NCBI GenBank assembly: GCA_963713815.1
Contig: CAVQNH010000042.1
Coordinates: 301,195-365,194 of the forward strand
DNA length: 64,000 nt
Source of the DNA: RYN-230 sp963713815
Lineage (GTDB): Bacteria > Actinomycetota > Actinomycetes > Streptosporangiales > Streptosporangiaceae
Direction of reading: 5' to 3'
In this document: piece after piece, positions 1 to 8,876 of the stretch
Layout of the letters: each line of letters begins with the position of its first letter
Numbering within the stretch: the stretch's first letter is position 1
Notes under the pieces: model-generated
Told to the model about the DNA's origin: nothing
Databases searched by the model: none
What the model saw: only the letters and a program-made list of their open reading frames with translations
Made by a program: the position numbers and the translations under genes

Positions 1-1158
1 GCGATCGCCGTGCGGGGGCTGGTCAGGGTGGCCAGCAGGCCCCACAGGGCGGTCAGGGCCGCGATGGTGACGCTGCTGCTGACCGACCACGCGGACAGGG
101 TCCGGGTGACCCGGTCCTTCGGGGTCTGCTCGAGCCGGTAGGTGGCCATCAGCGGATTGAACACGCCCATGCACGTGACCAGGCCGAACTGGACGGCGAT
201 GACGAGCACGATCCCGGCCGCGCCCGGGCCGATGAAGGCCAGCCCGGGCAGCCAGCACCCGCGCAGGGCCCCGGCGATCAGCATCACCCGGTGCTGCCCG
301 AACCGCGCGGCGAGCCGGCGGGCCAGCCGTGAGCCGATCAGGCCGCCGAGGCAGGGGGCCGCGAACGCCAGGCCGTACTGCCACGGCGCGAACCCCAGGC
401 GGCCGAGCATGAGGACGGCGGTCAGCGGCCCGGTGACCATGATCAGGCCGTTGACCAGCATCGTGTTGAAGAACAGCGGGCGCAGCGCCGGATGGGCCAG
501 GATGAACCGCCAGCCGTCGGGCAGGTCACCGGCCCGCAGGCGCTTGACACCAGCCCGATCGGGGTGCGGCTCCCTGCCGCCGGATCGCGCCGATCCCGGC
601 CGCCGAGAGCAGGTAGCTGATCGCGTCGGCCGTCACGGTGGTCACCGGGCCGAACAGCCCGATGGCCGCTCCGCCGATCGGCGGGCCGACCATGGTCGAG
701 GTCCAGGTCGTGGACTCGAAGCGCCCGTTCGCGACGAGCAGGTCCTCCGGCCGCACGAGCGCTTTCAGATTCGCGCCGCTCGCCGCGGCGAAGGCGATCT
801 TGGCTGCGGCGACGATGACCGACACGGCCAGGAGCTGGGCGAAACTCAGTGCGCCGAGCGCGTACGCGGCGGGAATGCTCATCAGCGCCGCGAACCGGGT
901 CAGGTCCATCGCCACCATCACCGGCCGCTTGCGGCGGAACTCTACCCACGGCCCGAGCGGGACCGCGACGACCGCACCCGCCGCCAGCCCGGCCGCCGCC
1001 AGTCCTGACACCTCGCCCGGCCCGGCATGCAGCACCCGGATCGCGATAACGGAAAACGCGCCGAGGCCGATCCCGGAGCCGTACGCGCTGACCGCGTACG
1101 CCGCCCAGAGCCACCCGAACTGCCGCCCCAGCGACCGCCTCACCGCCATGCCCAGCAC
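1..1158 (-). pseudogene. MFS transporter, frameshifted and cut by window edge
   Basis: This is a major facilitator superfamily permease, probably a drug or metabolite exporter in the cytoplasmic membrane. The N-terminal half (1158 to about 575) reads MAVRRSLGRQFGWLWAAYAV and has alternating hydrophobic helices with the loop EFRRKRPVMVAMD. The frame then breaks and meets a stop at 526-528. The remainder is fully readable in another frame from about 575 down to position 1, for example GWRFILAHPALRPLF and NTMLVNGLIMVTGPLTAVLM, and continues beyond the window. One base gained or lost near 570-580 would join the halves. It is divergent from the LysR gene, which may regulate it. The MFS call is firm; the substrate is unknown. 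ATG at 1149 is an alternative start. Confidence 0.8.
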
Positions 1159-1277
1159 GCCCCTCGCCCCTCGCCCGGGCAGCGTCGCTGCCCACGGCGA
1201 TCAAAGCGGGCCGCAGGCGGGCGGATCAAACAACCACCCGGCCGGCGAGCCACAACGGCGCGTTGTGCGGCCAGCTC

Positions 1278-1324
1278 CTGGAAACCAAGGCCCGCTGGAA
1301 ACTAAGGCCCGCTCGAAACTAAGG
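1278..1324 (+). promoter_or_regulatory. Three tandem 17-bp repeats before the LysR gene
   Basis: Two full units (ctggaaaccaaggcccg and ctggaaactaaggcccg) and a 13-bp partial unit (ctcgaaactaagg) run head to tail and end four bases before the GTG start of the LysR gene. This is the divergent MFS/LysR promoter region, so a regulator-binding array is a reasonable inference. No classical T-N11-A LysR box is obvious inside the unit. Confidence 0.5.
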
Positions 1325-1327
1325 TCA

Positions 1328-2261
1328 GTGCGCGTGGATCTCGATGCCGTGCGCACCTTCGCCGCCGTCGCGGACGCGGGCCAGTTCCAGGAAGCGGCGG
1401 CGGATCTGTCGATCACCCAGCAGGCCGTGTCCAAGCGGATCGCCGCGCTGGAGAAGGACCTGGGTGTGCGGCTGTTCACCCGCACCGCGCGCGGCGCCCA
1501 GCTCACCACCGACGGGCAGGCCTTCCTGCCCTGCGCCCGCGATCTCCTTCGGGCTGAGGAGCGGGCCGCCGCCTCGGTGCGTCCCGGCCGCCGCCCGCTC
1601 CGCGTCGATGTGATCGGCCGGCGGCTCGCCCCCGCGGGCCTGCTGCGCGACTTCCACCGCGCGCATCCCGGGACCGCAGCTGGACGTCGTGACTCACTTC
1701 GACGCCGGCGCGGCCATCACCGCGGTCCGGTCCGCCGCGATCGACGCGTCCTTCCGCGCCATCACCGGGCCTGCCCGGCCGCTTCCCGAGGGCGTCGAGG
1801 CCACCCGGGTCCTGGACGAGCCCATCCAGCTCCTGGTCGGGCCGGCGCACGAGTTCGCTGCCGCCCGCGCCGTCACGCCTGCCCAGCTGGCCGGGCACCG
1901 GATCTGGATGCCCGGCATCGTCAGCGGAACCGAATGGGCCGCGTACTACGAGGAGCTCGCCGCCGCGTTCGGGCTCACCATCGACACGGCCGAGCCCAAC
2001 TTCGGCACCGAGTCCCTGCTGGACGTGATCGCCGGTTCCGCGGTCCTGGCCACTTTCGTCGGCGAGCAGACCCAGCTTGCCTGGCCTCCCGGCCACGACC
2101 TGCGCCGCATCGCCGTGCGTGACCCGGCGCCGGTCTACCCGCACTCGCTGATCTGGCGCGGCGACAACCGCCATCCCGCCCTCGCCGCGCTCCGCGATCA
2201 CCTGGGCGCCGCACGGCCTGGCCACTCCGGCACCGGGACCTGGACACCGGCGTGGGCGTAG
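1328..2261 (+). pseudogene. LysR-family regulator, frameshifted
   Basis: This is a LysR-type transcriptional regulator. The N-terminal winged helix reads RVDLDAVRTFAAVADAGQ, then DLSITQQAVSKRIAALEKDL and LFTRTARGAQLTTDG, which is the standard LysR DNA-binding domain (residues 1 to about 65). Near 1672 the frame changes. The effector domain continues as PQLDVVTHFDAGAAI, then DEPIQLLVGPAHEFA and WMPGIVSGTEWAAYYEELAA, to the stop at 2261. A single indel restores a protein of about 310 residues, the usual family size. GTG 1328 is preferred as start; GTG 1334 is an alternative. It is divergent from the MFS gene, a classic regulator-target layout. Confidence 0.85.
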
Positions 2262-2632
2262 CCGGCTCTGGTTGCAGCCACACGTGGGCGCGGACGGCGC
2301 CGGGCCAGGACAACTTTGGAGGTAGACAGCGCTGAGGCCCGCGGAGTTGTACTCCGCGGGCCTCAGCGCTTAAGCGCTGGTGTGCGGTCGCCTCTCGGCG
2401 AGTGGCACAACGCGGCTCCAGCCGAACGGTATTCCGCGAAGGCAGATGAGTTGCGGCCCGGGGGACACGAACACACCAGCGATGGTTAAGAACGCAGCCC
2501 CCCGGCCGGCTATTCCACGGCGCCGAGGTTTTTCTCCCTCCCGGTTTCCACCTCCCGGACCCGCGCCTCGCCGCGCCGCGCCGTCCCCGCGCCCTCCGGC
2601 CCCGGCGGGCGCCCCGCTGGCAGGATGGACCA
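2262..2632. other. Gap after LysR gene: terminator, otherwise nothing recognised
   Basis: This 371-bp stretch holds the long terminator hairpin at 2328-2370 and the promoter region of the next gene. No open frame here has protein-like composition. Confidence 0.5.
2328..2370 (+). terminator. Perfect 20-bp stem-loop terminator
   Basis: The arms 2328-2347 and 2351-2370 are perfectly complementary with a 3-nt loop (tgt). There is no T-tract, as is usual for high-GC actinomycete terminators. It lies 67 bp after the LysR stop. The symmetry means it could also block transcription from the other side. Confidence 0.8.
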
Positions 2633-3331
2633 GTGACCGAGCTGGATCATGCTGCCGTGCTGGACGCTCTCGAGACCGGGTACCGCAGGGTCACCGACGT
2701 CGTGACCGGGCTCGGCGAGGCGGAGTTGATGCGCCCGACCGGCTGCGCCGGGTGGGCCGTGACCGACGTGCTGTTCCACCAGCTGCTCGACGCGCAGCGG
2801 GCGCTGGTGGCGTTCGCGACCCCCGTCACGGAGCCGCCCGACCGGGACGACATCACGTACTGGGCCGAGTTCACGCCCCAGCCTGGGGAGGCCGGGGCGC
2901 AGGCCCGGGCCGGGGCCGCGGCGCACGCCCGGTTCGTCCGCCTGGCCGCCTCCGCCTACCCGCCCGGGACCCTGGCCCGGGTGTGGTCCGAGACGGCCGC
3001 GGCGGCGTGCCGGGCGGCCCGCGCCTGCCAGGCCGCGGGAGTCGCCACCCAGGGGCACGTGCTGCGGCCGGCCGACTTCACCGCCACCCTCGCCGTGGAG
3101 ACCGCGGTGCACTACCTCGACCTCACCGTGGATCTGCCGTCCGTGCCGCCGCCCGACCCCGTGTCGCTGACCCTGGTCCGGCGGGTGCTGGAGGGCCTGC
3201 TCGGCAGCCCGCTGCCGGCCGGCTGGGGCGACGCCAGCGCGGCGGTCAAGGGGACCGGGCGGGTCCCGCTGACGGACGAGGACCGGACGGTGCTCGGCCC
3301 GCTGGCCGACCGCGTCCCGCTGTTCACCTGA
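2633..3331 (+). CDS. Maleylpyruvate isomerase N-terminal (DinB-like) domain protein
   Basis: A 232-residue protein with the mycothiol-dependent maleylpyruvate isomerase N-terminal fold. The early part reads LDALETGYRRVTDVVTGLGE and PTGCAGWAVTDVLFHQLLDA, with the typical GW-V-D-x-L-x-H block at about residues 42-55. A later VETAVHYLDLTVDL block sits where the family carries its conserved metal-ligand histidine. Many members are mycothiol-linked transferases, but their substrates are mostly unknown, and none can be named here. The start is GTG at 2633. It is a lone gene between a terminator and the NfeD-flotillin pair. Confidence 0.75.
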   Translation: MTELDHAAVLDALETGYRRVTDVVTGLGEAELMRPTGCAGWAVTDVLFHQLLDAQRALVAFATPVTEPPDRDDITYWAEFTPQPGEAGAQARAGAAAHARFVRLAASAYPPGTLARVWSETAAAACRAARACQAAGVATQGHVLRPADFTATLAVETAVHYLDLTVDLPSVPPPDPVSLTLVRRVLEGLLGSPLPAGWGDASAAVKGTGRVPLTDEDRTVLGPLADRVPLFT

Positions 3332-3468
3332 CACCCCGCCCCTGTCCCGGCCGGGCACCCGGAGGCGGCGCGGGATAGAGGCCGTTCTGGCCACCCAGAA
3401 AGCCCGGCGTGATCGCTCACAGGTCTAGTGTGTGAAGTCATTAACCGGGGTGATATGAGGAGTCGCGG

Positions 3469-3723
3469 GTGCCTGGGGACGCCTCCCTGATCGGCAGCAT
3501 TGGCGTCATGCTGATCGCGACGCGCGGGCAGGCGGGGCCAGGTGAGGTACTGCTCAAGATCCGGGGCGGCACGGAGGCCTATATCGCCTGGTCAGCTGAG
3601 CCGATCGCCAGGGGCCGGACTGTGCTCGTCATCGAATCGCGCGGCCACCGCAACGTCGACGTCAGCGAGTGGACCGACCCGCTCAATCCTTTCCCTGAAC
3701 CCTTACCAAACAGTGCTGTCTGA
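3469..3723 (+). CDS. NfeD-like C-terminal OB-fold protein
   Basis: An 84-residue protein. The conserved core GSIGVMLIATRGQAGPGEVL and GRTVLVIESRGHRNVDVSEW matches the small OB-fold domain of NfeD proteins: an early glycine-rich strand, then RGxxV-x-VxxxxG near the end. No membrane segment is present, so this is the short soluble form. GGAG lies a few bases before the GTG start. It is followed after 12 bp by a flotillin gene; NfeD and SPFH proteins are widely co-transcribed and act together in membrane microdomains, which supports the call. Confidence 0.7.
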   Translation: MPGDASLIGSIGVMLIATRGQAGPGEVLLKIRGGTEAYIAWSAEPIARGRTVLVIESRGHRNVDVSEWTDPLNPFPEPLPNSAV

Positions 3724-3735
3724 AGGAGTTCGATC

Positions 3736-4893
3736 ATGCTTGGCTACCGCGTCCCTGCGCCCGATGAGGCCATGCTCATTTCCGGAGGAAGGAGTGGCCG
3801 CAACGGTGCCCCGTTCCGGGTGGTGACCGGGCACGGCGCGTTCATCGCCCCCTTCTTCCGGAAGGTCCGGTACCTGACCCTGGCCATGAATGAGGCCGAG
3901 GTGGCCGAGCAGTGTGTCACCAAGCAGGGCATCACCCTCAACGTGCGCTCGGTGATCGCGTTCAAGGTCGGCAACGACGAGGAGAGCATCATCAACGCGG
4001 GCCAGCGCTTCCTGTCCGACCAGGACCAGATGTCCACGCTCACCGGGCGCATCTTCGCCGGGCACCTCCGGTCGATCATCGGATCGATGACCGTCGAGGA
4101 GATCGTCACCGAGCGCCAGAAGCTGGCCAGTGAGGTCCTCGACGGCTCGAAGGCGGAGATGGTCAAGATCGGCCTGACCGTGGACTCGCTGCAGATCCAG
4201 TCCATCGACGACCTGAACTCCGGCTACATCGACGCGATGGCCGCCCCGCACACTGCGGCGATCCAGCGCCAGGCGCAGATCGCCCAGGCCCAGGCCAACC
4301 AGGCCGCCGCCCAGGCCGAGCAGGAGTCGCAGCGCAAGCAGGCCGAGTACGGGCGGCAGACCGCCGTGGTCCAGGCCCAGTACAAGGCCGAAATCGACAA
4401 AGCGCAGGCCGAGGCGTCCCAGGCGGGACCGCTCAGCCAGGCGCAGACCCAGATCGGGGTCATCAACGCCCAGGCGGAACTGGCCCAGCGCCGGGCCGAA
4501 CTGCGCCAGCGTGAGCTGGTGGCCGAGGTGGTCAGGCCGGCCGAGGCGGAAGCCGAGAAGGTGCGGATCCTGGCCAAGGCCGACGCGGAGCGGATGCGGA
4601 TCCTGGCCGAGGCGGCGGCCTCGAACGACCGGGTGGCACTGGACCGGATGCTCATCGACCAGCTGCCCCAGATCGTCAAGGAGGCGGCGGGCGGCCTGGC
4701 GGGGGCCAACGTCAACGTGCTCAACGGGGCGGACGGGCTCAGCGAGATCGCGGCCGGCCTGGTGGGCCAGGGGCTGACCATCCTGGACTCGATCAAGAAG
4801 AACCTGGCCACCGGCCCGGACGCAACCGCGCGGGCCAGCGCCGAGGTGGTGCGCGTTCCGGACAGCCAGCAGGACGGGCAGGCCCGGGGCTGA
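3736..4893 (+). CDS. Flotillin-like SPFH/band 7 protein
   Basis: A 385-residue flotillin homologue. The SPFH domain spans roughly residues 10-180 (VTGHGAFIAPFFRKVRYLTL, QCVTKQGITLNVRSVIAFKV, LRSIIGSMTVEEIVTERQKL). A long Ala/Gln/Glu-rich coiled coil follows (about 180-300, AQAQANQAAAQAEQ), then a C-terminal oligomerisation region (LPQIVKEAAGGLAGANVNVL). Flotillins scaffold ordered membrane domains at the inner leaflet. There is no clear N-terminal transmembrane helix; attachment would be peripheral or through a hydrophobic hairpin. AAGGAG lies 7 bp before ATG 3736. It forms a probable operon with the NfeD-like gene. Confidence 0.9.
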   Translation: MLGYRVPAPDEAMLISGGRSGRNGAPFRVVTGHGAFIAPFFRKVRYLTLAMNEAEVAEQCVTKQGITLNVRSVIAFKVGNDEESIINAGQRFLSDQDQMSTLTGRIFAGHLRSIIGSMTVEEIVTERQKLASEVLDGSKAEMVKIGLTVDSLQIQSIDDLNSGYIDAMAAPHTAAIQRQAQIAQAQANQAAAQAEQESQRKQAEYGRQTAVVQAQYKAEIDKAQAEASQAGPLSQAQTQIGVINAQAELAQRRAELRQRELVAEVVRPAEAEAEKVRILAKADAERMRILAEAAASNDRVALDRMLIDQLPQIVKEAAGGLAGANVNVLNGADGLSEIAAGLVGQGLTILDSIKKNLATGPDATARASAEVVRVPDSQQDGQARG

Positions 4894-5000
4894 CCCGCCG
4901 CGCTCCCAGCCGGGCCCGGCCGGCGACTGCAGGCCCGGGAGACCGGCGGGAGACTGAGGGCAGAGCGGCCCGCCGCGCGGCGATATGCCAGGCTGGGCGG

Positions 5001-6215
5001 ATGCCGATCCTGGCCGGCGCCGCCGCGGTGGCCGCTCTCGCATGGCTGTACCTGCTCGCCGCGCACGGCGGGTACTGGCGCACAGACCAGCGTCTGCCCC
5101 CCGGCGCGCGTGACGCGTCGGGTGACCCGGCCCGGTGGCCGAGCGTGGTGGCGGTCGTCCCGGCCCGGGACGAGGCCGCCATCCTGCCGGTCACCCTGCC
5201 GGGCCTGCTCGCCCAGGAGTACCCAGGGGAGTTCTCGGTGGTGCTGGTGGACGACGCCAGCACCGACGGCACTGCGGCCACCGCCGCGGCGCTCGCCGCG
5301 GGCACCGGCCGCGGGCTCCTGGTCACCGCGGCCGGCCCGACACCGGCCGGGTGGGCGGGCAAGGTCCACGCCATGGCCCAGGGCCTGCGCGCCGCGGGCA
5401 ACTGCGACTACGTCCTGTTCACCGACGCCGACATCGGGTACGCGCCGGATGCACTGGCGGCGCTGGTCCGCGGCGCCGTTGCGGACAACCGGGTGCTGGT
5501 GTCCCAGATGGCGCTGCTGCGGGCGGAGGCGCGGTGGGAGCGCGTCATTGTCCCGGCGTTCGTCTACTTCTTCGCCCAGCTGTACCCGTTCCGCCGGGTG
5601 AACCGGCCGTCCGCGCGGACCGCGGCCGCGGCCGGCGGCTGCATGCTGGTCCGGCGGGACGCACTGATCGCGGCCGGGGGGCTGGACCCGATCCGCGGCG
5701 CGCGCATCGACGACGTCGCCCTGGGCCGGCTGCTGAAGCGCCCGCCGTCCGGGGAACGCATCTGGCTGGGGTTCACCACCGGGGTGCGCAGCCTGCGGCC
5801 GTACCCGCGGCTGGCCACCCTCTGGGACATGATCGCGCGCAGCGCCTACACGCAGCTGCGGTATTCGCCGGTGCTGCTCGCGGGGACCCTGGCCGGCCTG
5901 CTGTGGCTCTACCTGCTGCCGCCGGTGGCCGCCGTGGCCGGGCTGGCCAGCGTGGCCGCCGGGGGAGACGCGGCGGCGGGCTGGGCTGCGGGGGCCGGGC
6001 TGGCCGGCTGGGCGGGGATGACGGCCAGCTTCCTGCCTGTGCTGCGGCTGTACCGGCTCGGATGGTTCCGGGCGCCCGTTTTGCCCTTGGTGGCCATGCT
6101 GTACGCCGTGATGACGGCGGATTCCGCTCGGCGGCACTACGCCGGGCGGGGCGGTGAATGGAAGGGCCGGACCGTCGCACCGCGCCGCGGGCAGAGCGCG
6201 ATAAATCGTCCCTAA
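5001..6215 (+). CDS. hpnB: HpnB-type glycosyltransferase family 2
   Basis: A 404-residue membrane-bound glycosyltransferase. After an N-terminal hydrophobic helix (residues 4-20), the GT-A domain shows VVPARDEA (52-59), LVDDASTDGT (82-91), GWAGKVHAMAQG (117-128) and the metal-binding TDADIGY (141-147). AAAGGCMLVRRDAL and YTQLRYSP follow, then three or four C-terminal membrane helices and GRGGEWKGR. These blocks are those of hopanoid-associated HpnB. No squalene-hopene cyclase or other hpn gene is adjacent, so the hopanoid role rests on similarity alone. The start at 5001 places the signal-anchor helix at the N-terminus. Confidence 0.8.
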   Translation: MPILAGAAAVAALAWLYLLAAHGGYWRTDQRLPPGARDASGDPARWPSVVAVVPARDEAAILPVTLPGLLAQEYPGEFSVVLVDDASTDGTAATAAALAAGTGRGLLVTAAGPTPAGWAGKVHAMAQGLRAAGNCDYVLFTDADIGYAPDALAALVRGAVADNRVLVSQMALLRAEARWERVIVPAFVYFFAQLYPFRRVNRPSARTAAAAGGCMLVRRDALIAAGGLDPIRGARIDDVALGRLLKRPPSGERIWLGFTTGVRSLRPYPRLATLWDMIARSAYTQLRYSPVLLAGTLAGLLWLYLLPPVAAVAGLASVAAGGDAAAGWAAGAGLAGWAGMTASFLPVLRLYRLGWFRAPVLPLVAMLYAVMTADSARRHYAGRGGEWKGRTVAPRRGQSAINRP

Positions 6216-6541
6216 GCATGCTGAACTAATCGCCGTAAAACAATCCAACGCGCTGTTTCGTGCGCCTAAAAGGCATCAGGAACAGATCGGAATGGATCAG
6301 GCTGGCGAGCCATAGCTTCATTCCCCGTGCCGCCCAAACGAACCTGTGACATGCTCATGTCGCAGAAGGTGAGCTAGTCGCTACTCGTGGTAAGGTCACC
6401 TCTGGACTCGGCGGGGCGGGGAGTCAGCGCTTTATCGCAGACAATCACGAGGCAAAGCCAGGGCCGGTCCCAGCATTACCGCCTCTGCCTCCGGAATTCC
6501 TTTATCCGGCCCGGTAATCATCAAGGGGAAGGAAGTATTCG
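6216..6541 (+). promoter_or_regulatory. Leader region of the secreted-protein gene
   Basis: These 326 bp are less GC-rich than the neighbours and contain no convincing gene. A perfect inverted repeat gacatgctcatgtc lies at 6348-6361. GGGGAAGGAAG sits just before ATG 6542. It probably carries the promoter and regulator site for the tandem secreted proteins. Confidence 0.4.
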
Positions 6542-7423
6542 ATGCGTAGACGCATCACCCGGACGCTGGTCGCCGCTGCGGCGGCAGGCGTTACGGTTGG
6601 CACCCTCGGCTTCACCGCTGCGGGCGCTGCGAGCGCGGCCGTGTCCAGCAAGGCGCAGCCGGCGACCATCGGGACCAGCATCGCCACCACGAACGCGGCG
6701 GGCTACCAGGTGAGCGGGCGGGACTTCCGCTACATCAGCTCCACCATCACGGTTCCGGACACCGATTTCCTCACCGGCCTGTACCCGCAGGAGTACATCC
6801 AGCTCTCCAACGGGTCACTCACCCAGCCCACCGGGGGCGGCAACGCCTACACCCGGGCCGGGATCGAGCCGTGTGTCGTGGCCCGGTCGTTCGGCGCCAC
6901 CTGTTTCACCGGCTCCTGGGTCGCGTACGTGGAGACGTTCAACAACTCGTTGAACTTCCCGTTCTTCCGGCACTTCTACAACCTGGCCGGGGTGAACCAG
7001 GGCGACGGTGTCAACTTCAGCATCTACTACAACGAGACCGGCAACGAGCTCAGCTACGTGATCACCCCGCCGTCCACGTCGGGCACGCCGCAGTACTACA
7101 AGACCAACGCCCACGGGTCGATCTTCGACCACGCGGCTGCGCTGGACGACTTCACCGACAGCACGGGCACTCCGATCGCGCTGCCGCCGTTCATCCGGGC
7201 CTTCCGGATCAACCAGTTCCTGCAGGGCGCCATCACCACCGAGAACGGTGCCCGTGGCTCCTTCGTGGGCCCGTGGACGACGAGCGCGGTCGTGGCGACC
7301 AGCAACGGCCTGCCCTACCCGTCGGGCACGGTCCGGGTCTCGCCGACCCCGCTGTGGTCGGACGGCCTGCCGGCCAACGGCGCGGTCCGTTCGGACGACG
7401 CGTTCGGGGTCTGGGGGCGCTGA
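6542..7423 (+). CDS. Secreted protein of unknown family, paralogue 1
   Basis: A 293-residue exported protein. A Sec signal peptide occupies about residues 1-32 (MRRRITRTLVAAAAAGVTVG, cleavage near ASA). The mature part has a beta-rich pattern: SGRDFRYISSTITVPDTDF, YIQLSNGS, YTRAGIEPC, WVAYVETFNN and GDGVNFSIYYNETGNELSYV. Two cysteines could form a disulfide. The order of strand blocks, with a Glu in WVAYVETF, loosely recalls the G1 (glutamic peptidase) beta-sandwich, but the canonical catalytic Gln is not evident, so protease activity is only a suggestion. The next gene encodes a close paralogue; a 14-bp-stem terminator separates them. Confidence 0.75.
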   Translation: MRRRITRTLVAAAAAGVTVGTLGFTAAGAASAAVSSKAQPATIGTSIATTNAAGYQVSGRDFRYISSTITVPDTDFLTGLYPQEYIQLSNGSLTQPTGGGNAYTRAGIEPCVVARSFGATCFTGSWVAYVETFNNSLNFPFFRHFYNLAGVNQGDGVNFSIYYNETGNELSYVITPPSTSGTPQYYKTNAHGSIFDHAAALDDFTDSTGTPIALPPFIRAFRINQFLQGAITTENGARGSFVGPWTTSAVVATSNGLPYPSGTVRVSPTPLWSDGLPANGAVRSDDAFGVWGR

Positions 7424-7476
7424 CCCTCGGCCGGTCCGGGCCTGAAGGGCCCTGACCGGGGACTCATCTCACAGCT

Positions 7477-7508
7477 GCTGCCCGGGCCGGTTTTCCGGCC
7501 CGGGCAGC
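7477..7508 (+). terminator. 14-bp stem-loop terminator
   Basis: Perfect arms 7477-7490 and 7495-7508 enclose a tttt loop, 53 bp after the stop of the first secreted protein. It isolates the two paralogues transcriptionally. Confidence 0.8.
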
Positions 7509-7760
7509 GCGCTGTCCGGGGCCGGCCCGCGCGGCCGCTCCGCGGGCCGGCCCCGGCCCGGAGGGCGCGTCGTTTGGCAAAGTTAAATCCGTGTCATGGA
7601 GTAATCATTAGAGTACGCAGAGTAGGGAACTGATACGTGAGGGGCGGCAGGGCCAACCTGAAAACCACCAACGGGGGCATGCCGGACACCGGTCCTGTTA
7701 TTACCCGCCCAGACCAAAACCGGGCTCTTGTCCCCAGGCGTCACAGGAGGGAACCTACCG

Positions 7761-8642
7761 ATGCGAAGCCGCATCATGAGTGCGCTCGTCGCCACCGCGG
7801 CGGCGGGTGCGACCGCTACCACCCTTGGCTTGGCCGCCGCGGGTGCTGCCAACGCGTCCGTGGCCACCACGGCCAAGCCGGCCACGATCGGGACCCCGAT
7901 CGGGTCGACCAACTCAGCCGGGTACGAGGTGAGCGGGCGGGACTACCGCTACATCAGCTCGACCATCACGGTGCCGGACACCTCGTTCCTGACCGGCCTG
8001 TACCCGTCGGAGTACATCCAGCTGTCGAACGGGTCGCTCACCCAGCCCACCGGGGGCGGCAACGCCTACACCCGGGCCGGGATCGAGCCGTGTGTCGTGG
8101 CCCGGTCGTTCGGCGCCACCTGCTTCACCGGCACCTGGGTCGCGTTCGTCGAGGCGTTCAACAACTCGCTGGGCGGGCCGTTCTTCCGGCACTTCTTCAA
8201 CCTGGCCGGGGTGAACCAGGGCGACGGTGTCAACTTCAGCATCTACTACAACGAGACCGGCAACGAGCTCAGCTACGTGATCACCCCGCCGTCAACGTCG
8301 GGCACGCCGCAGTTCTACAAGACCGGCGCCCACGGCGCGATCTTCGACCACGCAGCCGCGCTGGATGACTTCACCAACAGCACGGGTACGCCGATCGCGC
8401 TGCCGCCGTTCATCCGCTCGTTCCGGATCAACCAGTTCCTGCAGGGCGCCATCACCACCGAGAACGGCGCCCGGGGCTCCTTCACGGGCCCGTGGACGAC
8501 CAGTGAGGTGGTTGCCACCAGCAACGGCCTGCTGCCTCCGTCCGGGACCACCCGGGTCTCCCCGTCCGCGCTGTGGACGGACGGCCTGCCCGCCAACGGG
8601 GCGGTGCGCGCCAACGACGCCTTCGGCGTCTGGGCGCGGTAG
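7761..8642 (+). CDS. Secreted protein of unknown family, paralogue 2
   Basis: A 293-residue paralogue of the preceding secreted protein, with long identical stretches (ETGNELSYVITPPSTSG, GVNQGDGVNFSIYY). The signal peptide begins MRSRIMSALVATAAAGATAT and the first 30-40 residues are the most divergent part. AGGAGG lies 10 bp before ATG 7761, which fixes the start even though the frame is open further upstream (7728). It keeps both cysteines and the WVAFVEAFNN block. It has its own promoter region and terminator. The function is not known; the conserved mature part implies selection on an extracellular role. Confidence 0.75.
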   Translation: MRSRIMSALVATAAAGATATTLGLAAAGAANASVATTAKPATIGTPIGSTNSAGYEVSGRDYRYISSTITVPDTSFLTGLYPSEYIQLSNGSLTQPTGGGNAYTRAGIEPCVVARSFGATCFTGTWVAFVEAFNNSLGGPFFRHFFNLAGVNQGDGVNFSIYYNETGNELSYVITPPSTSGTPQFYKTGAHGAIFDHAAALDDFTNSTGTPIALPPFIRSFRINQFLQGAITTENGARGSFTGPWTTSEVVATSNGLLPPSGTTRVSPSALWTDGLPANGAVRANDAFGVWAR

Positions 8643-8661
8643 TCCCAGCTATCACCAGGGT

Positions 8662-8695
8662 GATGGCCCGGGCCGGTTCGCCGGCCCGGGCCATC
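8662..8695 (+). terminator. 15-bp stem-loop terminator
   Basis: Perfect arms 8662-8676 and 8681-8695 enclose a ttcg tetraloop, 19 bp after the second secreted-protein gene. It resembles the terminator of paralogue 1, as if duplicated with the gene. Confidence 0.85.
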
Positions 8696-8876
8696 GTCTA
8701 TCCCGGCGAGGGTGTCCGGGCGGGCGGCGAGCCGGGAATGCCTCGTTACCAGCTACCCCAGGGCAGGCTGGACGGGGCAGCGGCGGCGGGTCGAGGAAGG
8801 CCGGCGGCCCGTCCAGGGCGCCCTGACCCGGATTAATGGAGTGCCCGGCGGGCGGACCGTCCGGATAATCGGCCGC

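Noticed and set aside
4224..6248. Very long minus-strand open frames opposite the flotillin and glycosyltransferase genes
   Set aside because: They are shadows caused by high GC at third codon positions; the plus-strand genes carry clear family motifs.
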